This document shows, in pieces, positions 16,995 through 28,286 of a DNA stretch of 64,000 nucleotides (position 1 is its first letter; the number at the start of each line of letters is the position of its first letter). The stretch spans positions 1-64,000 of the forward strand of contig NZ_WWCK01000001.1 of the NCBI RefSeq assembly GCF_009857435.1. The letters run 5' to 3'. Under the pieces are notes generated by a model. It did no database searches. It saw only the letters and a list, made by a program, of their open reading frames with translations, and was not told where the DNA came from. A program made the translations under genes and the position numbers. This DNA is from Duganella rivi. Its GTDB lineage: Bacteria > Pseudomonadota > Gammaproteobacteria > Burkholderiales > Burkholderiaceae_D.

Positions 16995-18488
16995 ATGGAC
17001 TTTAGCATAAAAGCATTCGACACAAAAAACACCATCGCTACGGCCAAAGCCGGCGTCATCGCCGTCGCGGTCTTCGAGAACAAGAAGCTGTCGCAAGCTG
17101 CCAAGGCGCTGGACGGCGCTGGTGAAATCACCGCTGCGCTGAAGTCCGGCGACATTACCGGCAAATCCGGCACCACCCTGCTGCTGCGCGGCCTGAAAGG
17201 CGCCGCCGCCGAACGCGTGCTGCTGGTCGGCCTGGGCAGCGACGAAACCGTTAGCGAGAAAAGCTTCGCCGGCGGCGTGGCTGCGGCACTCAAGGCATTC
17301 TCCTCCCTCGGCACGAGCGACGCTATTATCGCATTGCCACTGACCGAAGTGAAAGAGCGCGATGTGAATTGGGCGATCCGCAACGTGGTGCAGAGCGCCC
17401 ACGAATCGGTGTTCCGCACCGATGGCCAAAAGAGCAAGAAGGATCCGGCCGCCGCCGGCGTCAAGAAAATCGCCCTGGCCGTACCTAACACCGCCGCGAC
17501 CAAGCTGGCGCTGGCCCAGGCCGTGGCGATCGCCAACGGCATGGATCTGACCAAGGAGCTGGGCAACACCTCGGCCAACGTATGCACCCCGACCCACCTG
17601 GCGAACGTGGCCAAGAAGCTGGGCAAGGACTACAAGTTCGACGTTGAAGTACTGGATCGCAAACAGCTGGAAGCGCTGAAGATGAACAGCTTCCTGTCGG
17701 TCACCAACGGCAGCGAGCAGCCGCCGAAATTCATCGTCATGAAGCACATGGGCGGCAAGGCCAAGGACGCGCCAGTGGTGCTGGTCGGTAAAGGCATCAC
17801 CTTCGACACCGGCGGCATTTCGCTGAAGCCCGGCCCTGGCATGGACGAGATGAAGTACGACATGGGCGGCGCCGCCTCGGTGCTGGGCACCTTCCGCGCC
17901 ATCGGCGAGATGAACCTGAAGCTGAACGTGATCGGCATTATCGCTTCGTGCGAAAACATGCCGTCGGGCCGCGCCACCAAGCCGGGCGACATCGTCACCT
18001 CGATGAACGGCTTGACCATCGAGATCCTGAACACCGATGCCGAAGGCCGCCTGATTCTGTGCGACGCGCTGACCTACGCCGAGCGCTTCAACCCGGCCGC
18101 CGTGATCGACATCGCCACCCTGACCGGCGCCTGCATCGTGGCGCTGGGCCACCACAAGAGCGGCCTGTTCACCCGCGACGACGAAGCGCACAACAAGCTG
18201 GCCGACGAGATCCTGGCTGCCGGCAAAAACGCCAGCGACACCGCATGGCGCCTGCCGATCGGCGAAGAGTACAACGAGCAGTTGAAGTCGAACTTCGCCG
18301 ACCTGGCCAACATCGGCACCCCGGGCGGCGCATCGTGCACCGCTGCTGCGTTCCTGGAAAACTTCACCCGCAAGTACACCTGGGCGCACCTGGATATCGC
18401 CGGCACCGCGTGGAAATCGGGCGGCGCAAAAGGCGCGACTGGCCGTCCAGTCCCGCTGCTGTCGAACTTCCTGATTAATCGTGCCTAA
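16995..18488 (+). CDS. pepA: Leucyl aminopeptidase PepA
   Basis: 497 residues, family M17. Removes N-terminal amino acids, with two metal ions per subunit in a hexamer; some PepA proteins also bind DNA. The signature NTDAEGRL and the metal-binding [15 protein letters not shown] and YDMGGAA stretches are intact. I take the ATG at 16995 with GGAG seven bases before; in-frame ATGs further upstream lie in the promoter region. Divergent from lptF, a common arrangement in proteobacteria. Confidence 0.96.
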   Translation: MDFSIKAFDTKNTIATAKAGVIAVAVFENKKLSQAAKALDGAGEITAALKSGDITGKSGTTLLLRGLKGAAAERVLLVGLGSDETVSEKSFAGGVAAALKAFSSLGTSDAIIALPLTEVKERDVNWAIRNVVQSAHESVFRTDGQKSKKDPAAAGVKKIALAVPNTAATKLALAQAVAIANGMDLTKELGNTSANVCTPTHLANVAKKLGKDYKFDVEVLDRKQLEALKMNSFLSVTNGSEQPPKFIVMKHMGGKAKDAPVVLVGKGITFDTGGISLKPGPGMDEMKYDMGGAASVLGTFRAIGEMNLKLNVIGIIASCENMPSGRATKPGDIVTSMNGLTIEILNTDAEGRLILCDALTYAERFNPAAVIDIATLTGACIVALGHHKSGLFTRDDEAHNKLADEILAAGKNASDTAWRLPIGEEYNEQLKSNFADLANIGTPGGASCTAAAFLENFTRKYTWAHLDIAGTAWKSGGAKGATGRPVPLLSNFLINRA

Positions 18489-18502
18489 AGCGCGTTCGTA
18501 AT

Positions 18503-18946
18503 TTAGAAAAGGGTCACGCCGGGCGCCGGCGCTGGCCCTTCTTCTTTTTCCTGCGCAGGATGCATGACCACCGTCAGCGTGGCCGGATAGTCGTAACCTG
18601 CGCCGGTATTCTTATCGATGACGTAGCCGACACCGGCCGTCAGCGCCAGATTCCCCCACAGATTGCCGTCCGCCTTGGACTCGACCTTCTCATACGCCCA
18701 GCCCTTGCCGGCCTTCTGGCAATCGATGCGCAGCGGCCCCGCGCTCTTGCGCAGCGTGACGCGCGCCGGCGTCGTGACAAACCACTTGCCCACGTCGTTA
18801 TACAGCACGCAGCCGACACCGGCGATCTCGCGGTGATCGAGCACGGTTTGCACCAGCACGTTTTGCTGAGTGGATTCAGTCAGGGAAGCGCAACCAGCCA
18901 TGGCGGCCAATAGCGCAGTTACCGCGACGGCGGAGCGGAAGTACAT
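18503..18946 (-). CDS. Putative lipoprotein, function unknown
   Basis: 147 residues with a short hydrophobic N-terminus ending in AAMAGC, so probable lipidation at Cys19 and anchoring to the outer membrane. The C-terminal half has a GNLALTAGVGYVIDKNTGAGYDYP stretch (given here only as its position, about 97-120) resembling small glycine-zipper-like outer-membrane lipoproteins, followed by a charged, Pro-rich tail. It converges on pepA with a 14-base gap. Function unknown. Confidence 0.75.
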   Translation of the reverse strand: MYFRSAVAVTALLAAMAGCASLTESTQQNVLVQTVLDHREIAGVGCVLYNDVGKWFVTTPARVTLRKSAGPLRIDCQKAGKGWAYEKVESKADGNLWGNLALTAGVGYVIDKNTGAGYDYPATLTVVMHPAQEKEEGPAPAPGVTLF

Positions 18947-19035
18947 GGTCTGTCCCGGAAAATGGAGTCAGGCCCAGTGTAGCAGTCCGCCGTCGGTTTT
19001 ATTTGCTTGATCAAGCGGCGTAAAGCGTTGCACTT

Positions 19036-19446
19036 TTACGCGTTGTGGCGATCCGGCGTTTTGGCAGCGACCGGCGTTTCAGCCTGTTCTTGCTGCTTCT
19101 TCTTCAGACCCTGCACCACTTTCAGGATGTCATCCATGCCACCCGCGCCGCCCAGCGACGAGAAAGCGTCCAGCACTTCGTTCAACACCTGGTTGCGCAC
19201 GGCGGCTTCGTCGGAATTGATCGCCGCCGGACGCTGCACAGCTTCGGCGGCGCGCTTTTCAGCGGCGGCAGCTTCTTTCTGTGCGGCGGTCTTGCGGCCG
19301 CCCGGCGTTTTGCCATGTTCCAGCGCCGCCTGCCAGATCACCCAGCGGCGTTGCGTTTCGAAGACCAGATACTCGTCTGGCTTATCTTCACGGCGTCGAA
19401 CGATGTGACCGTCGCGCTGTGCCCATGCCTCAAATGCAGTTCGCAT
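19036..19446 (-). CDS. Small hypothetical protein
   Basis: 136 residues, soluble. The N-terminus (FEAWAQRDG ... ETQRRWVIWQAALEHG) carries a tryptophan-rich pattern seen in some phage and plasmid-borne hypothetical proteins. The middle is an Ala/Glu/Lys-rich probable coiled coil at about 55-72, and the C-terminus is a Lys/Gln-rich helix. Function unknown; the pattern resemblance is from memory and weak. The region before its start is AT-rich, unlike most of the window. Confidence 0.6.
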   Translation of the reverse strand: MRTAFEAWAQRDGHIVRRREDKPDEYLVFETQRRWVIWQAALEHGKTPGGRKTAAQKEAAAAEKRAAEAVQRPAAINSDEAAVRNQVLNEVLDAFSSLGGAGGMDDILKVVQGLKKKQQEQAETPVAAKTPDRHNA

Positions 19447-19865
19447 TTTTTATTCCTTTGCAAATGCGCCAAGCGCCATTTACTGTAAAAACGACTAACT
19501 ATTTCCGTATAGTATCATTTATTGCGTCACCACAACACATAAATATACATCGGCTTGTATTTTGCAGTTGCTAAACGGAAACAATCATTATCCGCCTAAT
19601 TTGTACCAGTATATTTCTAATTTACTTACTTTGTCTTGCCTTTCCGTTCTATTTTGACAACAACGAGACACTATTGGCAATTTTTTTTTGATTTCACAGA
19701 TTTTGCAACATTTTAGGCCCTCCAAGCCTGTTGACGGAAGCATTTTTCATGTTTTTTCATACAACTTTACAAGTCGATAAGTAGATGTGTTAAATCGGGA
19801 TGCTGTAAGATGCAAGCCACATCGGGCAAACGCCCCTCCCCGAACCCGCAAGGAACCTCAGCATC
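19447..19865. other. AT-rich intergenic region before xthA
   Basis: 419 bases without a credible gene, noticeably AT-richer than its surroundings. It includes a run of ten T at about 19681-19689, copies of TTTCCGT (around 19502 and 19641) and its complement ACGGAAA (around 19575). A possible xthA promoter is TTTACA (19766-19771), 18 bases, TTAAAT (19790-19795). The two genes around it are divergent, so both promoters should be here. Confidence 0.45.
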
Positions 19866-20630
19866 ATGAAATTAGCCACCTGGAATGTTAACTCTTTGAA
19901 CGTAAGACTGCCGCACGTTATGAAGTGGCTAGAGGAGAACCCCACCGATGTGCTATGTATTCAGGAAACAAAATTAACTGACGACAAGTTTCCTGCGGCC
20001 GCAATCGAGGCTGCCGGCTACCACGTCGTGTACAGCGGCCAGAAGACTTACAACGGCGTGGCCATCATTTCCAAGCAGCCGATTGCCGATGTTGTAAAAA
20101 ACAATCCAAAATTCGAAGATCCGCAGCAGCGTATCCTCGCTGCAACGATTGATGGCGTGCGCGTGGTATGCGCTTACGTGCCGAACGGCCAAAGCGTCGA
20201 CTCGGACAAGTACGAGTACAAGCTGGCCTGGCTGTCGGCCTTCCACGACTGGATCAAGGAAGAAGCGGCGCAGCACCCGCAGCTGGCGGTGGTCGGCGAC
20301 TACAACATCGCGCCGGAAGACCGCGACGTGCACGATCCGGCCGCGTGGGTAGGCCAGGTGCTGGTGTCGGACAAGGAACGCGCGGCGCTGAACCGCCTGC
20401 TGGAGATTGGCCTGACCGATTCCTACCGCCTGTTCGAGCAGCCGGAAAAATCGTTCAGCTGGTGGGATTACCGCGCGCTGGGCTTCCGCTTGAACAAAGG
20501 CTTGCGCATCGATCACATCCTGCTGTCGCCAGCCCTGGTCAAGCGCTGCAGCGCCTGCATCATCGACCGCGTACCGCGCAAGTGGGAACAGCCGTCCGAC
20601 CACGCACCGGTAGTCGCCACGCTGGACTAA
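19866..20630 (+). CDS. xthA: Exodeoxyribonuclease III
   Basis: 254 residues of the endonuclease/exonuclease/phosphatase fold. Cuts at abasic sites and degrades 3' ends during base excision repair. Metal and catalytic motifs are complete: WNVNSLN at the start, CIQETK, YVPNGQ, GDYNIAPEDRD and the final SDHAPV. AAGGAA sits ahead of the ATG. A 143-base repeat follows directly after the stop. Confidence 0.95.
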   Translation: MKLATWNVNSLNVRLPHVMKWLEENPTDVLCIQETKLTDDKFPAAAIEAAGYHVVYSGQKTYNGVAIISKQPIADVVKNNPKFEDPQQRILAATIDGVRVVCAYVPNGQSVDSDKYEYKLAWLSAFHDWIKEEAAQHPQLAVVGDYNIAPEDRDVHDPAAWVGQVLVSDKERAALNRLLEIGLTDSYRLFEQPEKSFSWWDYRALGFRLNKGLRIDHILLSPALVKRCSACIIDRVPRKWEQPSDHAPVVATLD

Positions 20631-20635
20631 AAGAA

Positions 20636-20778
20636 TGATGGGGTTGACGCTGCCTGTTGCCTTAAAAGCGCGCGGCACCACCCCAACCGGCACACCGCTG
20701 CGGCCAGGGTCTGACCCCGTACGGGGTCAGACCCTTTCGTTTGGGGTACTAACATCAGCACACCAATCAAGCGCCAAC
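20636..20778 (+). repeat. 143-bp dispersed repeat with GGGTCTGACCCC palindrome, copy A
   Basis: Aligns without gaps over 143 bases with 26222-26364 (about 17 mismatches by eye). The perfect palindrome (AGGGTCTGACCCC, GTAC and the reverse complement, 20706-20735) sits in the middle and is identical in both. Another conserved block is CGCGCGGCACCA and CACACCGCTGCGGCC upstream of it. It fills the gap between the convergent xthA and GGDEF-EAL genes. Confidence 0.88.
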
Positions 20779-20805
20779 ACCGATTCATGCGATGCCCCCC
20801 GCTGA

Positions 20806-23800
20806 TCAGCAGCGCGGCAAGAGCAGCTGGGCCGTCGCGTGCGGCACCGGCTGCGAGAACAAATAGCCTTGCGCGAATTGGCAGCCGTGGCGCTGCAGCA
20901 GCGCGTACTGCGCCTCGGTCTCCACGCCCTCCGCCACCACCGACAGCTGCAAGCTGTCCGATAATGCGATGATCGCCGCCACGATGGCGCGGTCTTCCGC
21001 ACTCTCTTCCAAGTCCTTGATGAAGGCGCGGTCGATCTTGATCTTCTTGACCGGGAAGCGCTTCAGGTAAGCCAGCGACGAATAGCCGGTGCCGAAATCG
21101 TCGATCGACAAGCGGATGCCCATGGCGTTGATATGGCCGAGAATTTCCAGCGTCTGCTCGCCGTGCTGCATCAGCGCTGTCTCGGTGATTTCGAATTCGA
21201 TCAGCGCCGGGTCGATGCCGGTGTCGTCGAGGATGCCGCGAATCGATTCCACCAGCCCGCGGTGCATGAACTGGCGCGGCGACAGGTTGACCGCCAGCGG
21301 CACCGGCGTCATGCCCTGGCTCTGCCACGCCATGCTTTGCTTGCAGGCTTGGCGGATCACCCATTCGCCGATCGGCACAATCATGCCGTTTTCTTCGATG
21401 ATGGGGATGAACTGGTCGGGCGTAATCAGCTCCACGCCGCCACGGCGCCAGCGCAGCAGCACTTCCATCGCATGCAGGCGGCGCGTGCCGATGTCCATGA
21501 TGGGCTGGAAGTACAGCTCGAATTCATCGGCCGCCAGCGCGCCGCGCAAGCTGGACTCCAGCTCGAAGTGGCGCGCCGCCGTCTGGTTCATGGCCTCCTT
21601 GAAGAACTGGTAGTTGTTACGGCCGCTGGCCTTGGCGTGGTACATGGCGCCGTCGGCGTTGCGCATCAGCGTTTCAACGTCGCCGCCGTCATCCGGGTAG
21701 ACGCTGATGCCGATCGATGGCGTGATGTGCAGGTTGCGGCCCTCCAGCGGGAAGCTCTCGGACAAGGCTTCAATGATTTTCTCGGCTACCTGGCTCGCTT
21801 CATCAGCGGCGCGTATGCCCGGCACCAGCACCACGAATTCATCGCCACCCAAGCGGGCCACGGTATCGCTGGCGCGTACCGCGCGGCACAAGCGGCTGGC
21901 CACTTCTTTCAGCAGCTGGTCGCCGGTCATGTGGCCAAGCGAATCGTTAATCATCTTGAAGCGGTCCAGGTCGATGAACATCACCGCCAGTTTGCGCTCG
22001 GTGCGCTGCGCCGCCAGCATGGCGCGATCCAGGCGATCCGACAACAGCGCGCGGTTCGGCAAACCGGTCAGGCTGTCGTGGTACGCCATGTGGTGCACGC
22101 GCGCTTCCGCCTGGCGGCGTTCGACAATCTCGCCTTGCAACTGGGCGTTGGCGCCGGCCAGTTCGGCGGTGCGCTCCTGCACCCGCAATTCCAGTTCATC
22201 ACGCGCGCGGGCCACGGCTTCCGCGGCCTCGCGCCGCGTGGTGATGTCGTCCACCAGCCACACCGAGCGTCCGGTGGCCTCCGCCAGATCGAACGGACGG
22301 CCGGACAAGCGTGCCCAGAAAGTGCTGCCGTCCTTGCGTACCAGCTGATATTCGGCGACGTTGACATGGCCGGCGCGGAAGTCGCGCGCCGTTTCGTTGC
22401 GCGCCCGATCCCAGGCATCGGTATCGGCGTAGAAGGCCTGCACGCTCAGATTATTCATCTCGCCGGGGCCGTAGCCGAACAGCTCTTCCATCTTGCGGTT
22501 GCAGCGCAAGTTGCGGCCGTTCTCCACGACCGAAATGCCCAGCACCGCACTGTCGAGAATCGCCTGGTTCTCCAGCAGTGCATTGCGCAGCGCTTCCTCG
22601 GCGCGTTTTTGTTCGGTGCGGTCTTCAATCACCCAGATGGTGCCGGCGCTTGGATCGTCCGGGTTGACCACGTAGCCGATCAACTGCGCCCACAAGGTGG
22701 TGTCGTCGGCGCGGCGCATCTCAATCTCGGTCTGGAACGGCTTGCCAACGGAGAGGAAGGGATAAGCCTCCGCGCCCAAGCGCTCGTATGCTTCTTGCGA
22801 TGGATACAGCGCGCGGCCCGGCAGGTTAAGGCCCGAGTGCTCATCGTAGCGGAACATCTCGGCGAAGCCGCGGTTATAGCGCGTGATGACGCGGTTCTTG
22901 GTGAACAGGATACTCATCGAGGCGTTGGTCATGATCGCCTCGACCTCCATCTGCGTTTGCAGCGAGTGCGTCACGTCTTCCAGAATCCAGATGGTGCCGC
23001 CGCCACGCCGCTGGTCATCGACCGCGCGGGCACGCACCCGGCACCAGAACAAGCTGCCATCCTTGCGCCGGAATTCGTAGGCGTGTTTTTCATACGGCTG
23101 GCCGGCGCTGAGCGATGGCCCGGCTTCCTTGCCGAAGTCCTCGTAATGCTGCGCCGATTGGAACAGCACCACCGCCGGCTGGCCTTCCATCTCGCCCGGC
23201 GCGTAGCCGAACATCTCGGCCATGCGCGCATTACAGCTCAACATTAGCTGCGCCTTGGTAAACAGGATGCCGACCGAGGCGTTGTCGAGAATCGCTTTCT
23301 GCTCAAGCAGCATGCGGCGCAGCTTTTCTTCGTCCAGCTTATGCTCGTTGATGTCTTCCATGATCCACATGGTGCCGTCAGCGGTGTGCAGCGGATCGAT
23401 GGCGCGGCCGAACAGACGCGCCCAGAACAGCGAACCGTCTTTGCGGCGCACCTGGATTTCGGCGGCATAGGACTGCCCTTGCGACAGCGGCGGCCCGGCC
23501 TCCTGTCCCAGCTTGATGAACGCTTCCTCGCTCGGATAGACGATTACGCTGGGCGCACCTTCCAGTTCATGGCGGCTGTAGCCCAGCATTTCAGCGCAGC
23601 GGATATTGCACTCGACGATGACGCCGTCCTTGCTGAACAAGATGCCGACTGCCGCATTCTCCAGAATGGCCTGCTGCTCCAACAGCGTTTTGCGCAGCGC
23701 GCGCTGGTCACGCTGGGCTTCCGTGATGTCGTGGAAGACGATGGTATAGCCGTCAACGCCGGCGCCAGGCGGCAGCGGCTTGGCCCATGCCTGCACCGAG

Positions 23801-24063
23801 ATGTATTGGCCGTCGGCGCAAGTGAGGCAGCTATCCCAGCGCGCCGCGCTTTGCAGGCTGGCCAAACTGGCAGCGCGCACATGGCGCGCAAATAGATCAC
23901 CGACCGGACGGCCGCCAGGATCAAGGCCCAGCAGCGCAATCAATTCCGTATTCGCGGCCAGCACGGCACCGTCCGCGCTACAGGCGCAGGCAGGCACGCC
24001 GATCAACGCCAGCGCGTCAGCTACGAAATCAGGAGTGGTGGGCACACGATACCTAGGCAACAT
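20806..24063 (-). CDS. Multi-PAS diguanylate cyclase/phosphodiesterase (GGDEF-EAL)
   Basis: 1085 residues. Five PAS domains in series (about 8-110, 130-235, 255-355, 375-480, 500-605; the last four plainly similar, sharing RRKDGSLFWAR-like and WIxED motifs), a coiled coil, a GGDEF domain and an EAL domain. The cyclase motif GGDEF (739-743) is intact, with an inhibitory RxxD site (730-733) nine residues upstream. The phosphodiesterase motif reads EVL (867-869) with DDFGTGYSSL and EITETAL kept, so both activities are plausible. There are no membrane segments, so it senses in the cytosol. I start at the ATG at 24063; upstream codons run into the actP terminator. Confidence 0.9.
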   Translation of the reverse strand: MLPRYRVPTTPDFVADALALIGVPACACSADGAVLAANTELIALLGLDPGGRPVGDLFARHVRAASLASLQSAARWDSCLTCADGQYISVQAWAKPLPPGAGVDGYTIVFHDITEAQRDQRALRKTLLEQQAILENAAVGILFSKDGVIVECNIRCAEMLGYSRHELEGAPSVIVYPSEEAFIKLGQEAGPPLSQGQSYAAEIQVRRKDGSLFWARLFGRAIDPLHTADGTMWIMEDINEHKLDEEKLRRMLLEQKAILDNASVGILFTKAQLMLSCNARMAEMFGYAPGEMEGQPAVVLFQSAQHYEDFGKEAGPSLSAGQPYEKHAYEFRRKDGSLFWCRVRARAVDDQRRGGGTIWILEDVTHSLQTQMEVEAIMTNASMSILFTKNRVITRYNRGFAEMFRYDEHSGLNLPGRALYPSQEAYERLGAEAYPFLSVGKPFQTEIEMRRADDTTLWAQLIGYVVNPDDPSAGTIWVIEDRTEQKRAEEALRNALLENQAILDSAVLGISVVENGRNLRCNRKMEELFGYGPGEMNNLSVQAFYADTDAWDRARNETARDFRAGHVNVAEYQLVRKDGSTFWARLSGRPFDLAEATGRSVWLVDDITTRREAAEAVARARDELELRVQERTAELAGANAQLQGEIVERRQAEARVHHMAYHDSLTGLPNRALLSDRLDRAMLAAQRTERKLAVMFIDLDRFKMINDSLGHMTGDQLLKEVASRLCRAVRASDTVARLGGDEFVVLVPGIRAADEASQVAEKIIEALSESFPLEGRNLHITPSIGISVYPDDGGDVETLMRNADGAMYHAKASGRNNYQFFKEAMNQTAARHFELESSLRGALAADEFELYFQPIMDIGTRRLHAMEVLLRWRRGGVELITPDQFIPIIEENGMIVPIGEWVIRQACKQSMAWQSQGMTPVPLAVNLSPRQFMHRGLVESIRGILDDTGIDPALIEFEITETALMQHGEQTLEILGHINAMGIRLSIDDFGTGYSSLAYLKRFPVKKIKIDRAFIKDLEESAEDRAIVAAIIALSDSLQLSVVAEGVETEAQYALLQRHGCQFAQGYLFSQPVPHATAQLLLPRC

Positions 24064-24121
24064 AGTTGGCAGATCATAAACCACATTAGTGGCATCTGCT
24101 ATTAAAGTGTATTCGTGCGCG

Positions 24122-24160
24122 CGTAAAAACGACAATGCCCGGCAAACCGGGCATTGTCGT
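24122..24160 (-). terminator. Rho-independent terminator of yjcH-actP
   Basis: A perfect 14-base stem (ACGACAATGCCCGG / CCGGGCATTGTCGT) with a 4-base loop, followed on the minus strand by TTTTT. It starts 19 bases after the actP stop. Confidence 0.9.
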
Positions 24161-24179
24161 ACCACTTGCTATTTTTTTA

Positions 24180-25841
24180 CTAGTGCGCAGTAGCGCCGGC
24201 AGCGCCGATGCCAGTCTCGGAACGCATCTGCTGCGCCTCGAAGCCAGCGCGGTCGATGCGCGCGCGTCCGCTCTTGTCCAGCATCGAGAACAGCCAGATG
24301 CAGAAGAAGCCCGCCGGCATGGAGAAGATGGCCGGCGACGCATACGGGAACACGGCTTGCGCGTGACCCAGCACGTCTACCCACACGGACTTCGACAGCA
24401 CCGTCATCACCAGCGCCATGGTCAGGCCGACAAAGCCGCCGATGGTGGCGCCGCGCGTGGTGCAATCCTTCCACAGCACGGACATGAACAGTACCGGGAA
24501 ATTGGCCGACGCCGCAATCGCAAACGCCAGCGATACCATGAAGGCGATGTTCTGCTTTTCAAACGCGATGCCCAGCACCACGGCCACAACGCCCAAGGCA
24601 ATGGTGGTGATCTTCGATACTTTCAGTTCGCTCGCGCCGGTCGCCTGGCCCTTCTTGATCACGGTCGCATACAAGTCGTGCGACACGGCCGATGCGCCGG
24701 ACAAGGTCAGGCCGGCCACCACCGCGAGGATGGTCGCAAACGCCACTGCCGAAATAAAGCCGAGGAACACGTTGCCGCCAACGGCCTTGGCCAAGTGCAC
24801 CGCCGCCATATTGTTACCGCCAAGGAGTTTGCCCGCTGCGTCCTTGAACTCAGGATTGGTGCTCACCAAAACGATGGCGCCGAAACCGATGATGAAGGTC
24901 AGCACGTAGAAGTAAGCGATCCAGGTAGTCGCCCAGAACACCGACTTGCGCGCTTCTTTCGCGCTAGGCACGGTGAAGAAGCGCATCAGGATGTGCGGCA
25001 GGCCGGCGGTGCCGAACATCAGCGCCATGCCGAACGAGATTGCGGAAATCGGATCCTTGATGAAGGTGCCAGGGCCCATGATGGCTTCTTTATTGGCGTG
25101 CACTTCAACCGACTTGGCAAACAGCGCCTCTGGGCTGAAGTTAAACTGCGCCAGCACCACGATCGCCATGAAGCTTGCGCCACCCAGCAGCATGATGGCC
25201 TTGATGATCTGCACCCAGGTGGTGGCAGTCATACCGCCGAACAGCACGTACACCATCATCAGCGTACCAACCAGCACCACGGCGACCCAGTATTCGAGGC
25301 CGAACAGCAGTTTAATCAGCTGGCCCGCACCGACCATCTGCGCGATCAGGTAGAACGCCACCACCACCAGCGTGCCGGAAGCGGAGAAGATGCGGATTGG
25401 CGCTTGCTTGAAGCGGTACGCAGCCACGTCGGCAAAAGTGTAGCGGCCCAGGTTACGCAGGCGTTCCGCCATCAGGAAGGTGATGACCGGCCAGCCGACC
25501 AGGAAGCCGATGGCGTAGATCAGGCCATCGTAACCATTCAGGAAAACCGATGCGGAGATGCCGAGGAAGGATGCCGCCGACATGAAGTCGCCCGCAATCG
25601 CAAGGCCGTTCTGGAAGCCGGTGATGCCGCCGCCGGCGGTGTAGAAATCGGAAGCGGAGCGCGTTTTGGCGGCGGCCCACTTGGTGATATAAAGCGTGAA
25701 CAGCACAAACACGCCGAACATGATGATAGCGGTCCAGTTGGTCGGCTGTTTAACGGCTTGACCAAGGTCGCCGCCGGCGGCCAGCGCCGCACCGCAAGTA
25801 GCCAGCAAGGCAGGCGCCATCAGGCGTTTCAGGGCGCTCAT
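24180..25841 (-). CDS. actP: Cation/acetate symporter ActP
   Basis: 553 residues of the sodium:solute symporter family, for uptake of acetate and other short carboxylates (possibly also propionate, given the prp cluster next door). Signal-like N-terminus ([24 protein letters not shown]) and 13-14 membrane helices, with the family pattern [21 protein letters not shown] (position about 75-95). I start at the ATG at 25841; it overlaps the stop of yjcH by 4 bases. An upstream in-frame extension inside yjcH is not credible. Confidence 0.93.
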   Translation of the reverse strand: MSALKRLMAPALLATCGAALAAGGDLGQAVKQPTNWTAIIMFGVFVLFTLYITKWAAAKTRSASDFYTAGGGITGFQNGLAIAGDFMSAASFLGISASVFLNGYDGLIYAIGFLVGWPVITFLMAERLRNLGRYTFADVAAYRFKQAPIRIFSASGTLVVVAFYLIAQMVGAGQLIKLLFGLEYWVAVVLVGTLMMVYVLFGGMTATTWVQIIKAIMLLGGASFMAIVVLAQFNFSPEALFAKSVEVHANKEAIMGPGTFIKDPISAISFGMALMFGTAGLPHILMRFFTVPSAKEARKSVFWATTWIAYFYVLTFIIGFGAIVLVSTNPEFKDAAGKLLGGNNMAAVHLAKAVGGNVFLGFISAVAFATILAVVAGLTLSGASAVSHDLYATVIKKGQATGASELKVSKITTIALGVVAVVLGIAFEKQNIAFMVSLAFAIAASANFPVLFMSVLWKDCTTRGATIGGFVGLTMALVMTVLSKSVWVDVLGHAQAVFPYASPAIFSMPAGFFCIWLFSMLDKSGRARIDRAGFEAQQMRSETGIGAAGATAH

Positions 25842-26146
25842 GGTTTCACCTTGTCGTGGATGGCTTGGGTCAGTTGGTCGTACTGGTTGTTGGCGCGGCG
25901 CACGTAGACGCCGGTAATCAGCACGGTGAACACGATCACGAACAGGCCTATCGGCATGCCCCACGTCATAACGCCGTCGCCGGTTTTCGTGGCGAGGAAT
26001 TCTTTATCGAACGCGATCAGCAGGATGTAGCCGTAGTAGACCAGCATCATCAGCGCGGTGAGCGCCCAGCCGAAACGGGAGCGCGATTTCACTAACTTGT
26101 GATAGCTAGGATCGCGCTTAATTTGTTGTACGAGGTCGTCGTGCAT
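25838..26146 (-). CDS. yjcH: DUF485 membrane protein (YjcH)
   Basis: 102 residues with two membrane helices (about 28-50 and 62-85), of the DUF485/YjcH family that nearly always precedes actP and is believed to assist the symporter. A strong ribosome site (AAGGAGA) lies 8 bases before the ATG. It is the first gene of the yjcH-actP pair. Confidence 0.92.
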   Translation of the reverse strand: MHDDLVQQIKRDPSYHKLVKSRSRFGWALTALMMLVYYGYILLIAFDKEFLATKTGDGVMTWGMPIGLFVIVFTVLITGVYVRRANNQYDQLTQAIHDKVKP

Positions 26147-26221
26147 GAGGTGTCTCCTTTTTTAATGTGCTTGCAGATTAAAACCGGAGGCTTACCACTC
26201 GCTTACGCGCGCTCATTTTTT

Positions 26222-26364
26222 TGATGGGGTTGACGCTGCTGGTCGCCGTAAAAACGCGCGGCACCAACCCAACCCGCACACCGCTGCGGCCAGGGTCTGA
26301 CCCCGTACGGGGTCAGACCCTTTCGTTAGGGGTACAAATAAAAGCACACCTGCTACGCGCCAAC
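26222..26364 (+). repeat. 143-bp dispersed repeat with GGGTCTGACCCC palindrome, copy B
   Basis: Second long copy, in the same orientation as 20636-20778 and of the same length. The palindrome lies at 26292-26321. It sits in the 240-base gap between the prpE stop and the yjcH start, both genes on the minus strand, so it could separate the propionate and acetate operons. Copy A and copy B bracket the GGDEF-EAL/actP segment as direct repeats. Confidence 0.88.
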
Positions 26365-26386
26365 GATAGCTCGTTCGAAGTACCCC

Positions 26387-28261
<1,875 letters not shown>

Positions 28262-28286
28262 GTCTCCTCCGGTTTTTTGTGACTGC

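Noticed and set aside
19654-19682. Perfect TTGACA at 19654-19659 as a promoter
   Set aside because: No acceptable -10 box lies 16-18 bases downstream.
21133-23247. 704-codon open frame opposite the GGDEF-EAL gene
   Set aside because: The sequence is low-complexity and His/Gln/Ala-rich, with no domain; a shadow of a GC-rich gene.
24064-24165. Upstream extension of the GGDEF-EAL protein
   Set aside because: Its codons lie in the actP terminator hairpin, so they cannot be a real start region.
24135-25907. 590-codon open frame opposite actP
   Set aside because: The predicted protein is His/Arg/Gly-rich without family resemblance, opposite a clear symporter gene.
25842-25964. Upstream extension of actP
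   Set aside because: It overlaps yjcH, and the residues are Arg/Pro-rich and unlike any symporter N-terminus.
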